Positions 16,055-24,584 of a stretch of 37,156 bases of DNA are shown piece by piece. Each line of letters begins with the position of its first letter. Within the stretch, counting starts at the first letter, position 1. Both the position numbers and the translations under genes were made by a program. This stretch comes from JBDIBB01 sp039812685 (GTDB lineage Bacteria; Acidobacteriota; Vicinamibacteria; Vicinamibacterales; JAFNAJ01). The stretch spans positions 1 to 37,156 of the forward strand of contig JBDIBB010000028.1 of NCBI GenBank assembly GCA_039812685.1. Reading direction: 5' to 3'. The notes beneath the pieces were generated by a model. It saw only the letters and a list, made by a program, of their open reading frames with translations. It did no database searches and was not told the origin of the DNA.

Positions 16055-17410
16055 GTGCCCAACATCCTGCAGCGTCTCCCCGTCGGCGAGAGGGTCGGCA
16101 TCGCGTTCTCCGGCGGGCTCGACACCAGCGCCGCGCTTCACTGGATGCGCCGTCACGGCGCCGTCCCCTACGCCTACACCGCGCACCTCGGGCAGCCCGA
16201 CGAGCACGACTACGAGGCCATCCCGCGCAAGGCCCTCGCCTATGGCGCCGAGGCGGCCCGCCTGATCGAGTGCCGGGACCAGCTCGTCGCCGAGGGGCTG
16301 GCCGCCCTGCAGTGCGGCGCCTTCCACATCGCCACGGCCGGCCAGCTCTACTTCAACACGACGCCGATCGGCCGCGCCGTCACCGGCACCATGCTGGTCT
16401 CGGCGATGCAGGACGACGACGTCCACATCTGGGGCGACGGCAGCACCTACAAGGGCAACGACATCGAGCGGTTCTACCGCTACGGCCTGCTCGTCAACCC
16501 GCAGCTGCGCATCTACAAGCCGTGGCTCGACCAGCAGTTCATCGAGGAACTCGGCGGCCGCGCCGAGATGTCGGCCTACCTCGAGGGCGCCGGCCTCGAG
16601 TACCACATGAGCGCCGACAAGGCCTACTCGACCGACTCCAACATCCTCGGCGCCACCCACGAGGCCAAGGACCTCGAGTTCCTCGATCGCGGCGTCTCGA
16701 TCGTCCGCCCGATCATGGGCGTGGCATCGTGGCGCGAGGACGTGGCGGTGAAGCCCGAGGTGGTGAGCGTGCGGTTCGAGGAAGGCCTCCCGGTGGCCAT
16801 CAACGGGCAGACCTTCCCCACCGCGCTCGCGCTGTTCATGGAGGCCAACGCCATCGGCGGCCGCCACGGCCTCGGCGTCTCCGACCAGATCGAGAACCGC
16901 ATCATCGAGGCCAAGAGCCGGGGTATCTACGAGGCGCCCGGCCTGGCGTTGCTCTACGTGGTCTACGAGCGCCTGGTCACCGGCATCCACAACGAGGACA
17001 CGATCGACCAGTACCGGAGCAACGGCCGGCGGCTCGGCCGGCTGCTCTACCAGGGCCGCTGGTTCGACCCGCAGGCGCTCATGCTGCGCGAGACGGCGCA
17101 GCGCTGGGTGGCGCGCGCGGTCACCGGCGAGGTGGCGCTGGAACTCCGGCGCGGCAACGACTACTCGATCCTCGACACCACGAGTCCCAACCTCACCTAC
17201 CATCCCGAACGGCTGACGATGGAAAAGGGCCAGGAGGTCTTCTTCACGCCGCAGGATCGCATCGGCCAGCTGACGATGCGCAACCTCGACATCCTCGACA
17301 CGCGCGACAAGATCCGTGTCTACCGGCAGGTGGGCCTGATGGGCACCTCGCTGCACGACGGCCTGCCGATGCTGCCCGCCGCCACGTCCGAGCCCGGGGA
17401 GAACTGCTGA
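16055..17410 (+). CDS. argG: Argininosuccinate synthase
   Basis: A 451-residue enzyme that joins citrulline and aspartate with ATP to give argininosuccinate, the penultimate step of arginine synthesis. It is the long E. coli-type ArgG: VGERVGIAFSGGLDTSAALHW near the start holds the N-type ATP pyrophosphatase loop (SGGLDTS, 19-25), followed by YTAHLGQPDEHDYEAIPRKA, DGSTYKGNDIERFYRYG, IGGRHGLG and LRRGNDYSILDT. The GTG at 16055 (protein start MPNILQRLPVG) matches the E. coli start; longer in-frame extensions are noncoding. It stands alone: no argH, argF or carA is adjacent. Confidence 0.96.
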   Translation: MPNILQRLPVGERVGIAFSGGLDTSAALHWMRRHGAVPYAYTAHLGQPDEHDYEAIPRKALAYGAEAARLIECRDQLVAEGLAALQCGAFHIATAGQLYFNTTPIGRAVTGTMLVSAMQDDDVHIWGDGSTYKGNDIERFYRYGLLVNPQLRIYKPWLDQQFIEELGGRAEMSAYLEGAGLEYHMSADKAYSTDSNILGATHEAKDLEFLDRGVSIVRPIMGVASWREDVAVKPEVVSVRFEEGLPVAINGQTFPTALALFMEANAIGGRHGLGVSDQIENRIIEAKSRGIYEAPGLALLYVVYERLVTGIHNEDTIDQYRSNGRRLGRLLYQGRWFDPQALMLRETAQRWVARAVTGEVALELRRGNDYSILDTTSPNLTYHPERLTMEKGQEVFFTPQDRIGQLTMRNLDILDTRDKIRVYRQVGLMGTSLHDGLPMLPAATSEPGENC

Positions 17411-17485
17411 TCCCGCAGCGCCTGTCGTCCTGCGCCCCGGCCACGCGCGACCACGCCGCCTGCCGGCAGCGACCGGCGCGCCAGC

Positions 17486-18046
17486 TCAGCGCGGCCAGAG
17501 CCAGCCGAATGTGCCGGCCGTGAGCAGGCCGTAGATCAGGCCGTCGATCGTCGACTTCAGCGTGGCGACCCAGTTGCGCCCGTGCCAGATGGTGTTCTGC
17601 CACAGCGCCAGGCTGTAGCCCACGAACGCGGTGGTGCCGGCAAAACGGAAGACGTGCAGGTAGGTGTCGCCCGGGCCCAGCGCGCGCCCCGCCACGTAGG
17701 CCGCAAACACCGACACCACCACGCAGTAGACGAACCACTGACCCAGTTGGGCGCCCAGCGCCGGCGGCCCCGGCGGCACCACGGTGATCAGCATCACGGG
17801 CCCCGTGGTCATCCTGTCGAGGAACTCCGGCGACTTCAGATCGCCCATCGCGCCGGGGCACGGCACGCGGTAGTCTCCGGTGGGGATCGCGAAACCCCTC
17901 AGGGCCGCCATCACCCTGTCCTCGTCCGGGACCTTGCCGAAATCCGCGCGGTGCCACGGGAGCGCCATGTTCAGAATCGCGCTCGCGAGGAACACGATCA
18001 CGGGCGACACGAGGATCGGGAGCCAGAGATCGGCCAGGGAGACCAT
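17486..18046 (-). CDS. Conserved membrane protein, function unknown
   Basis: A 186-residue protein with an N-terminal helix (about 7-27), a conserved polar segment NMALPWHRADFGKVPDEDRVMAAL split around a Trp-His pair, an extracytoplasmic or cytoplasmic loop with CPGAMGDLKSPEFLDR, and three more helices (about 85-108, 110-145, 160-185) ending FGWLWPR. I recall close relatives in Acidobacteriota and Bacteroidota, all annotated hypothetical. A strong ribosome site GGAGGTG precedes the ATG, and TATCAT (18103-18108, minus strand) may be the -10. It converges with argG. No enzyme motif was found. Confidence 0.75.
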   Translation of the reverse strand: MVSLADLWLPILVSPVIVFLASAILNMALPWHRADFGKVPDEDRVMAALRGFAIPTGDYRVPCPGAMGDLKSPEFLDRMTTGPVMLITVVPPGPPALGAQLGQWFVYCVVVSVFAAYVAGRALGPGDTYLHVFRFAGTTAFVGYSLALWQNTIWHGRNWVATLKSTIDGLIYGLLTAGTFGWLWPR

Positions 18047-18275
18047 CGGGCACCTCCGGAGGTTCGGGCGCAGGCAGGCGCGGACCCGGGTTGGACGCCG
18101 CCATGATAGCCGAGACGGCGCTGCCGGATTCCTCCCGGCGAATTCGTGATGACGATCGGGATGAGGTGCACGCGGAGGTCGAGGCGGGAGCGCCCGGGGC
18201 CCGGCGACGGCGATGGCCGCGCGTGCCCCCTGGCCGTCCCGCCCCGGATTCGCCCTGCCACCGACCGCGCGCACG

Positions 18276-19526
18276 TCAGTGGCGGAGGAATTCGGGGTCG
18301 CGGAACCACACGACGAGGGCCACCAGCAGGGCCACCGCCGCGTTGATCGTCACCGCCGACGGTTCGCCGAGGTGCTCGGCGATCGTCCCGGTCCACAGGG
18401 CTCCCAGCGGCATCACGCCGAAGAAGATCCACGTGTAGGCGCCCATGACGCGCCCGCGAAGCTCGTCGGGCGTCGAGGTCTGCACCATCGCGTTGCCGAG
18501 GTTGAGCACGAAGACGGTGCCCGTGCCCACGCCCGCCAGCAGCACGAGGCTCGCGGGGAGCCAGTGCACGAACGCGAACACGAACAGGGCCAGGGGGTAG
18601 GCGATGGCGCCGGTCATGAGCGGTCGCCCGCGACCGACGGCGCGCGCGCGCGATGCCACCAGCAGCGCGCCGGCCAGCGAACCGGCACCCCTCGTGCCGA
18701 GCAGCATCCCGTTGGTCATGGCCCCGCCGTGCAGCACCGCGACCGCCCAGGCCGGGATCAGCGTGGAAATCGACACGGCGCAGAGGCTCGTCGTCGCCAC
18801 GAGGCCGATGACCGTCCGGATCTGGCGCTGGTGCACGACGTACCGGATGCCCTCGCCGAACTGCGCCACGATGCCGCCTGCGTGGCGCGCCGGGGGACGC
18901 CACTCCACGTTCACGCGCCGGAGCGCCGCGATCACGGCGATGAACGAGAGGGCGTTGAGGGTGAAACACCAGCCGGGGCCGAACAGCGCGTAGGTGACGC
19001 CCGCCACGGCCGGGCCGATCGCCGTGGCGGTGTTGAACATGGTCGCGTTGAGCGCGATCGCGTTGGTGAGGTCCTCGCGCGGCACCAGCTCGCTGACGAA
19101 CGCCTGCCGCGCCGGCGCATCGAAGGCGTTGGCGACGCCGAGCAGCAGCGCGAGCGACACGATGTGCCACGGCTGGACCACCTTCAGGAAGGTGAGCGTC
19201 GCCAGGATCGAGGCGAGCGTCATCATGGCCGCCTGGGTGGCAATCAGCAGCGTCCGGCGAGAAAACCGGTCCGCGATCACGCCGCCGTAGAGGGTGAGCA
19301 CCCACATCGGCACGCCGGCGGCAAAGGCGACGATGCCGACATAGCGCGGCGAGTGCGTCAACTCATAGACGAGGAACCCTTCCGCCGTCGCCTGCATCCA
19401 CGTCCCGAACAGCGAGACGATCTGCCCCTGGAACCACAGCCGGTAGTTCGGGTGCTGGAGTGCGGCGAACGTCCGCTGCCAACGGGTGGGGGGGAGCACG
19501 CGGGAGGTATCGGTATCGGACGGCAT
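18276..19526 (-). CDS. MFS exporter (EntS/MFS_3-like)
   Basis: A 416-residue protein with about 12 hydrophobic helices. The opening 'FAALQHPNYRLWFQGQIVSLFGTWMQ' (helix 1), the loop VIADRFSRRTLL between helices 2 and 3, DAPARQAFVSELVPREDLTNAIALN and the late motif TPDELRGRVMG are typical of the MFS_3/EntS group of drug or siderophore exporters. The substrate cannot be predicted. The start at 19526 was chosen as the ATG nearest the family's usual N-terminus; ATG at 19562 is possible. A TAGGAT hexamer lies at 19594-19599 on this strand. It diverges from the methyltransferase at 19772. Confidence 0.85.
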   Translation of the reverse strand: MPSDTDTSRVLPPTRWQRTFAALQHPNYRLWFQGQIVSLFGTWMQATAEGFLVYELTHSPRYVGIVAFAAGVPMWVLTLYGGVIADRFSRRTLLIATQAAMMTLASILATLTFLKVVQPWHIVSLALLLGVANAFDAPARQAFVSELVPREDLTNAIALNATMFNTATAIGPAVAGVTYALFGPGWCFTLNALSFIAVIAALRRVNVEWRPPARHAGGIVAQFGEGIRYVVHQRQIRTVIGLVATTSLCAVSISTLIPAWAVAVLHGGAMTNGMLLGTRGAGSLAGALLVASRARAVGRGRPLMTGAIAYPLALFVFAFVHWLPASLVLLAGVGTGTVFVLNLGNAMVQTSTPDELRGRVMGAYTWIFFGVMPLGALWTGTIAEHLGEPSAVTINAAVALLVALVVWFRDPEFLRH

Positions 19527-19771
19527 CCAGGCACGTGCGCCGCCACCGGCGCCCCGCGGCATCGTCGGGAGCGGCCGGACCGGGGATGACGGAATCCTAC
19601 ACGAGCCCGACGGGGATGGCGCAGCGGGCGGCCGCGCGATCGGCCGGCTCTGGCGGCGCCGGGACCCCATCGTGCCTCCGGGCCGGAACTACAATGGAGG
19701 CTCGATTTCCACCTCGCGCGGCCGGCCAGTGCGCGTGCCGGCGGGAGCGCCGGTTCACGAGAGGCTGCCTG

Positions 19772-20365
19772 ATGCGCGGCATCGAACAGATCCCCTGGCT
19801 CTACGACGCGGGCATGGCGCTGCTCGAGGCCACCGGCCTGCGGGGCTGGCGGCGATGGCTCGTCGCCGGGGCCCGCGGCCACGTCCTCGACCTCGGCTGT
19901 GGCACCGGACGCAACCTCGAACTGATCGACGGGACTTCGCGGGCCGTCGGCGTCGATCCCTGCCTCGACATGCTGCGGGCGGCGAAGCGCCGGGCGAACG
20001 GGGTCTGGCTCGTCCAGGCGCGCGCGGAGGCGCTGCCGTTCCGCGATGACGCGTTCGACACGGTCACCTCGGGGCTGGTGTTCTGCAGCGTGAGGGACGT
20101 GCCGACGGGCCTGGCCGAGGTGCGGCGCGTGCTGAAGCCCGGCGGCGTGCTGCGCATGCTCGAGCACGTGCGATCGCCGGTGCCATGGCGGGCCGTGCTC
20201 CAGGATCTCACCCAGCCGGCCTGGACGTGGGTGACGGGCGGGTGCCATCCCAACCGCGACACCGAGTCGGCCGTCGTGGGTTCGGGATTCGCCATCGACG
20301 CGCCCTCGCGTCGCGCCAGCGGCACGATGCGGCGCTTCCTGGCCCGTCCGGGCCCGCGTCCCTGA
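19772..20365 (+). CDS. Class I SAM-dependent methyltransferase (UbiE/PmtA-like)
   Basis: A 197-residue Methyltransf_11 protein. Motif I VLDLGCGTGRNLE is at about 38-50, the acidic post-I strand reads VGVDPCLDML, motif II region has ALPFRDDAFDTVTS, and the segment ...EVRRVLKPGGVLRMLEHV is characteristic. Short relatives methylate small lipids, quinone precursors or phosphatidylethanolamine, and the closing 'GCHPNRDTE' stretch is shared with that group. A TACAAT (19690-19695) may be the -10. The gene may be cotranscribed with the cytochrome operon 161 bases downstream, but the gap argues for separate control. The exact substrate is unknown. Confidence 0.82.
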   Translation: MRGIEQIPWLYDAGMALLEATGLRGWRRWLVAGARGHVLDLGCGTGRNLELIDGTSRAVGVDPCLDMLRAAKRRANGVWLVQARAEALPFRDDAFDTVTSGLVFCSVRDVPTGLAEVRRVLKPGGVLRMLEHVRSPVPWRAVLQDLTQPAWTWVTGGCHPNRDTESAVVGSGFAIDAPSRRASGTMRRFLARPGPRP

Positions 20366-20526
20366 AGCGCCCTCCCCCGCCGCCCGGGACGCCGGCCGGC
20401 CGCACCGATCCCGCGGCGCTGCCTGTCACCTTTCCGCCAGCCGTGCATCACTGCACGTCAGACGACGGGCCGGCGTTTCCTTCACGGCTGTCGTCGGCCG
20501 CCGCACGCGCCCGTCGGGTGGAAGCG

Positions 20527-22086
20527 ATGCGTCGGATTGTTCTCATCCTCGCCCTCCTTGGCGTGGGGATTGTGGTCGGCGTCGGGGCGTTGCGCGCGCC
20601 GGTGACCGAGGCCACGCCCCTGCAGCGGCTGAAGGCGGAATACGCCAGGCGCCGTACGCCGTCGGTCGATCACGCGAAATTCGCCGTCCTGCAGCGGCGC
20701 TTCGCCTCCCCGCAGGAGGTGACGGCGGCCTGCCTGTCGTGCCACACCGAGCGTGGCAAGGAGGTGATGGCTTCCTCGCACTGGAACTGGGCGCGGCAGG
20801 AGTACGTCCCGGGCCGCGGCATCCGCACCATCGGCAAACGCAACGTCATCAACAACTTCTGCATCGGCGTGTCCGGCAACCTGGCCGGCTGTGACAAGTG
20901 CCACGCCGGCTACGGCTACGTCGATTCGAGCTTCGACTTCAGCGAGCCGACCAACATCGACTGCCTGGCGTGTCACGACGGCTCCGGCACGTACGAGCGC
21001 GCCGGCAGCGGGGTGCCCGCCCCCTCGGTCGACCTGACGCTCGTGGCGCAGAAGGTGGCGCGCCCCTCGCGCACCACGTGCGGCACCTGCCACTTCTTCG
21101 GCGGCGGCGGCAACAACGTCAAGCACGGCGACCTCGAGGAGGCGCTGTTCGCGCCCACGCGCGATCTCGACGTGCACATGGCGGTGGACGGCGCCAACCT
21201 GGCCTGCGTCGACTGTCACCGCGCCGAGAACCACCGCATGCTCGGCAAGCTCTACTCGGTGTCGTCGATGAACCGTCACCGGTCCACGTGCGAACAGTGC
21301 CACGGCGAGATGCCGCACGACGACGATCTGCTGAACGGGCACACGCTGAAGGTGGCCTGCCAGACGTGCCACATCCCCGAGTACGCGCGCGCCAGCGCCA
21401 CGAAGATGACGTGGGACTGGTCCACGGCCGGGCGCCTGCGCGACGGCCAGCCCTACGAGGACCACGACGCCCAGGGGAACATCACCTACGCGTCGATCAA
21501 GGGCACCTTCACGTGGGGCACCAACGTGGTACCCGACTACATCTGGTTCAACGGGACGGCCGATCACTACCTGCTCGGCGACGCGGTCGATCCCTCGGCC
21601 CCCGTTCACGTCAACCAGTTGCTCGGCAGCGCCAGCGACCCCGCGTCGAAGATCGTGCCGGTGAAGGTCCACCGGGCGCGGCAGATCTACGACCCGGTGC
21701 GGGACGTGATCGTCCAGCCCAAGCTGGTCGGCAACGGCGACGGGGACGGCGCGTTCTGGGAGGAGTTCGACTGGGCGCGCGCCGCCGAGGAAGGCATGGA
21801 GTCGGTCGGGCTGCCCTACAGCGGCCAATACGCCTTCGTCGACACCACGATGAGCTGGCCGCTCAACCACATGGTGGCGCCGCGCGAGAAGGCGCTGCGG
21901 TGCGCGCAGTGCCACACGCGCGAGGCCTCGCGCCTGGCCGGTGTCACGGGCGTCTACCTGCCGGGGCGCGATCGGAACCTCCTGGTCGACCGCGCCGGCA
22001 CGGCCACGCTCCTGCTGGTGGCGGCCGCCATCCTCGTTCACGGCGCCGGACGCGCGTTCGCCGGCCGCCAGCGGAGGCGCCAGTGA
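20527..22086 (+). CDS. Octaheme c-type cytochrome, tetrathionate reductase (OTR) family
   Basis: A 519-residue multiheme cytochrome. It begins with an uncleaved-looking hydrophobic segment (3-22) and holds exactly eight CxxCH heme sites, at C69, C122, C146, C185, C227, C255, C278 and C459. The order and spacing, with one far C-terminal heme, match the octaheme OTR family of Shewanella, which reduces tetrathionate, nitrite and hydroxylamine in vitro. In that family one heme has a Lys ligand; I cannot assign it here. A C-terminal membrane helix (about 487-510) followed by a basic tail anchors the protein, which is not general in the family. The gene's stop overlaps the cytochrome b gene by four bases, so the pair should form a quinone-linked complex. 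Confidence 0.85.
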   Translation: MRRIVLILALLGVGIVVGVGALRAPVTEATPLQRLKAEYARRRTPSVDHAKFAVLQRRFASPQEVTAACLSCHTERGKEVMASSHWNWARQEYVPGRGIRTIGKRNVINNFCIGVSGNLAGCDKCHAGYGYVDSSFDFSEPTNIDCLACHDGSGTYERAGSGVPAPSVDLTLVAQKVARPSRTTCGTCHFFGGGGNNVKHGDLEEALFAPTRDLDVHMAVDGANLACVDCHRAENHRMLGKLYSVSSMNRHRSTCEQCHGEMPHDDDLLNGHTLKVACQTCHIPEYARASATKMTWDWSTAGRLRDGQPYEDHDAQGNITYASIKGTFTWGTNVVPDYIWFNGTADHYLLGDAVDPSAPVHVNQLLGSASDPASKIVPVKVHRARQIYDPVRDVIVQPKLVGNGDGDGAFWEEFDWARAAEEGMESVGLPYSGQYAFVDTTMSWPLNHMVAPREKALRCAQCHTREASRLAGVTGVYLPGRDRNLLVDRAGTATLLLVAAAILVHGAGRAFAGRQRRRQ

Positions 22087-22796
22087 ATTCGACCCGCACC
22101 CTCGTCTACGCCGCCTTCGAGCGGTTCTGGCACTGGGCCCAGGCCCTGCTCGTGCTCTTCCTGGCCTTCACCGGCTTCGAGGTGCACGGCTCCTTCAGCT
22201 TCCTCGGCTTCGAGGCGGCGGTGCACGCGCATCGCCTCGCCGCGGCGGCGCTGCTCGCGCTCGCGGCCTTCGCGATTTTCTGGCACCTCACGACCGGCGA
22301 GTGGCGGCAGTACGTGCCGACGCTCACCAACCTCCGCGCGTATGCCGAGTACTACGTGTCGGGCGTGTTCCGCGGCGCCCCGCACCCCACGCGCCGGACA
22401 CGCGCCAGCAAGCTGAACCCGCTGCAGCGGCTGGTCTACCTGCAGTTGAAACTGCTGGTGCTGCCCGTGATGGCCGTCACCGGCCTGGTCTACTACTTCT
22501 ACCGCTACCCGCAGCGGCACGGCGTGGAGGCCCTCGGCCTCGACGGCCTCGAGACGGTGGCGGCGCTGCACACGGCCGGGGCGTTCTTCCTCGTGGCCTT
22601 CGTCCTCGCGCACGTCTACCTCATCACCACCGGCGAGACGGCCACGGCGCACCTGAAGGCCATGATCACCGGCTACGAGGAGGCCCAGGAGGGATCGCCT
22701 GCGGGCCCGCCGGTACCGGCGCCGGCACCGGCGCCCGGCCAGTTACCCGTGCCGGCACCCGTCCTCGCCCCAGTCATCACGCCACCGGTGGAGTGA
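22083..22796 (+). CDS. Cytochrome b561-type membrane subunit
   Basis: A 237-residue integral membrane protein starting at GTG 22083, overlapping the octaheme gene (GTGA). It has four helices with histidines placed as heme b ligands: H17 (helix 1), H48/H50 and H68 (helix 2), H163 and H177 (helix 4). This resembles the cytochrome b/b561 subunits that pass electrons between the quinone pool and periplasmic multiheme cytochromes. The last 30 residues are a Pro/Ala tail (PVPAPAPAPGQLP) that is likely disordered. The next gene starts four bases after the stop. Confidence 0.82.
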   Translation: MNSTRTLVYAAFERFWHWAQALLVLFLAFTGFEVHGSFSFLGFEAAVHAHRLAAAALLALAAFAIFWHLTTGEWRQYVPTLTNLRAYAEYYVSGVFRGAPHPTRRTRASKLNPLQRLVYLQLKLLVLPVMAVTGLVYYFYRYPQRHGVEALGLDGLETVAALHTAGAFFLVAFVLAHVYLITTGETATAHLKAMITGYEEAQEGSPAGPPVPAPAPAPGQLPVPAPVLAPVITPPVE

Positions 22797-22800
22797 CCCA

Positions 22801-23312
22801 TGTCGCGCGATTACCTGAATCCCTATCTCTCGGGCGTGCTGCTCGGCCTCGTCCTGCTCGTCACGATCTTCGTCAGCGGCCGCGGGCTCGGCGCGAGCGG
22901 CGCATACCGGAGCGCGCTGTCGGCGGCGGCCCAGGTGGTCTCGCCCCAGCGTGCCACGGCCAACCCGTTCTACGCGCACACGCCGGCCGAGGCCAGCCCG
23001 CTGAAGTCGTGGCTGGTGTTCGAGGTGATCGGCGTGGTCATCGGCGCGTTCCTCTCGGGCACCATCTCCAACCGGCTTCGCCTGACGACCGAGCGGCCCC
23101 CGCACGTGCGAGTTCAGATCCGCTGGATGGCGGCGCTCGCCGGCGGCGCGCTGTTCGGCGTCGGCGCGCAACTGGCCCGGGGCTGCACCAGCGGCGCGGC
23201 GCTCAGCGGGATGGCCGTGCTCTCGCTCGGCGGCATCCTCACCATGATGGCCATCTTCGGCTCCGCCTACGGCGTGGCCTACTTCGTGCGGCGGCTCTGG
23301 GTGGCTGCCTGA
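22801..23312 (+). CDS. Half-size YeeE/YedE (TsuA-type) sulfur transporter, first half
   Basis: A 170-residue membrane protein with about four helices. The family signature GAQLARGCTSGAALSG is at 123-138, with the conserved cysteine C129 that in TsuA-type thiosulfate importers relays the substrate. The family normally has two such repeats in one chain of 330-400 residues; here the halves are separate genes. It follows the cytochrome b gene by four bases and precedes its partner by ten, so the three are one transcript. The likely cargo is thiosulfate or a related sulfur anion, inferred from the family. Confidence 0.8.
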
Positions 23313-23322
23313 GGTCACGCCC

Positions 23323-24513
23323 ATGGGACCCTTCGTACCGAACGTCATCACCGACGAACTCAACCTGATCGTCGCGCTGCTGGTCGGCGTGGCGCTCGGC
23401 TTCGTCCTCGAACAGGCCGGCTTCTCGTCCTCGCGCAAGCTGACAGGCCTGTTCTACGGCACCGACTTCACCGTGCTGCGCGTGTTCTTCACCGCCGGCA
23501 TCACCGCCATGCTCGGCGTCCTGCTGCTCGGCAAGCTGGGCTGGCTCGACACGTCGATCATCTACGTGCACCCGACGTTTCTCACCTCGGCCCTGATCGG
23601 CGGCGCCATCATGGGCGTGGGATTCGTCGTCGGCGGCTACTGTCCGGGCACGAGTTTCTGCGGCGCGGCCGTGGGCCGCATCGACGCGATGATGTTCGTC
23701 GCCGGCGGCCTGCTCGGCGCCCTCGCGTTCGGCGAGGCGTTCCCCGCGATCCAGGGGCTCTACATGGATCGTCCGCTGGGCGACCCGACGCTGCCGGCCG
23801 CCACCGGCCTGCCGCCCGGGATGGTCGCCATCGGATTCGTGCTGGTGGCGGTGACGGCCTTCGCCGCCGTGGGCGTCATCGAGCGCCGCGTGAACCCGGA
23901 TGGTCCGACGGCCGGCTTCCCGGTGTGGCGCCATCGCCTGGCGGGCGTCGCGGTGCTCGTGGCCGCAGCCGGCGTGGCCGCGCTGCCCCCGCTGCAGGCG
24001 CGGCTGCTGGCGCGGGCCAACGACGCCGCATACCGGCACGCGCACCCCCCTGCACGCATGACGGCCGACGAACTGGCGTTCCGGCTCCTCGACGAGGATC
24101 CGTCGCTCGTGCTCGTCGACATCCGGCCCGAATCGGCTTACGCGGCGTTCACCCTGCCGACGGCCGTCAACCTGACGATGGAGCACGTGACAGGCAAGTC
24201 GGGCCGCGACGTGCTCGGGCGACGAAGAACGCTCAAGGTGTTCCTGGCCGACCGCGAAGACGAGGCGGTGACGGCTGCCACGCTCGCCGCGCAACTCGGC
24301 TACGAGAGCGTGGCGGTGCTGGAGGGCGGCCTCGACGCCTTCCGCGCACAGATCCTGTCGCCGTCGGCCACGGAGGACACAAGGCTCGACGAGGACACGC
24401 GGCTCTTCCGCCTGGCCGCGGCGCCACGGCTCACGGCGCTGATTGCCGCCCGCGGCGCGGCCCGGCCCGTCGTCACGCCAGTGAAGAGGGTCGCGGGCGG
24501 CTGCGGCGTGTAG
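23323..24513 (+). CDS. Second half of YeeE/YedE transporter fused to a cysteine-less rhodanese domain
   Basis: A 396-residue fusion. Residues 1-230 hold about six helices with the second YeeE repeat: GFVVGGYCPGTSFCGAAVGRI, with C107 and C113. A cytoplasmic rhodanese-like domain follows (about 246-345), with the strands LVLVDIRPESAYAAF and VAVLEGGLDAFR in family order. The active-site loop should read V-x-x-C; here it is KVFLADREDEA, with Ala309 at the Cys place, so this domain should lack sulfurtransferase activity by the usual mechanism. The chain ends in a short basic tail finishing GGCGV, with a lone cysteine (C394). The fused domain may bind rather than transfer sulfur, or hand it to the tail cysteine; that is inference. 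Confidence 0.83.
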   Translation: MGPFVPNVITDELNLIVALLVGVALGFVLEQAGFSSSRKLTGLFYGTDFTVLRVFFTAGITAMLGVLLLGKLGWLDTSIIYVHPTFLTSALIGGAIMGVGFVVGGYCPGTSFCGAAVGRIDAMMFVAGGLLGALAFGEAFPAIQGLYMDRPLGDPTLPAATGLPPGMVAIGFVLVAVTAFAAVGVIERRVNPDGPTAGFPVWRHRLAGVAVLVAAAGVAALPPLQARLLARANDAAYRHAHPPARMTADELAFRLLDEDPSLVLVDIRPESAYAAFTLPTAVNLTMEHVTGKSGRDVLGRRRTLKVFLADREDEAVTAATLAAQLGYESVAVLEGGLDAFRAQILSPSATEDTRLDEDTRLFRLAAAPRLTALIAARGAARPVVTPVKRVAGGCGV

Positions 24514-24517
24514 CAGG

Positions 24518-24547
24518 CCGGCAACGCGGCGGCCGTCGCGTTGCCGG
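24518..24547. terminator. Perfect 11-bp hairpin between convergent genes
   Basis: CCGGCAACGCG (24518-24528) and CGCGTTGCCGG (24537-24547) form a perfect 11-bp stem with an eight-base loop. It starts five bases after the transporter/rhodanese stop and precedes the convergent UspA stop at 24585. No T-run follows on either strand. Confidence 0.6.
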
Positions 24548-24584
24548 ATCACCTCGCGGGTGGCAGGGGCCCGCCCACGAGCCC

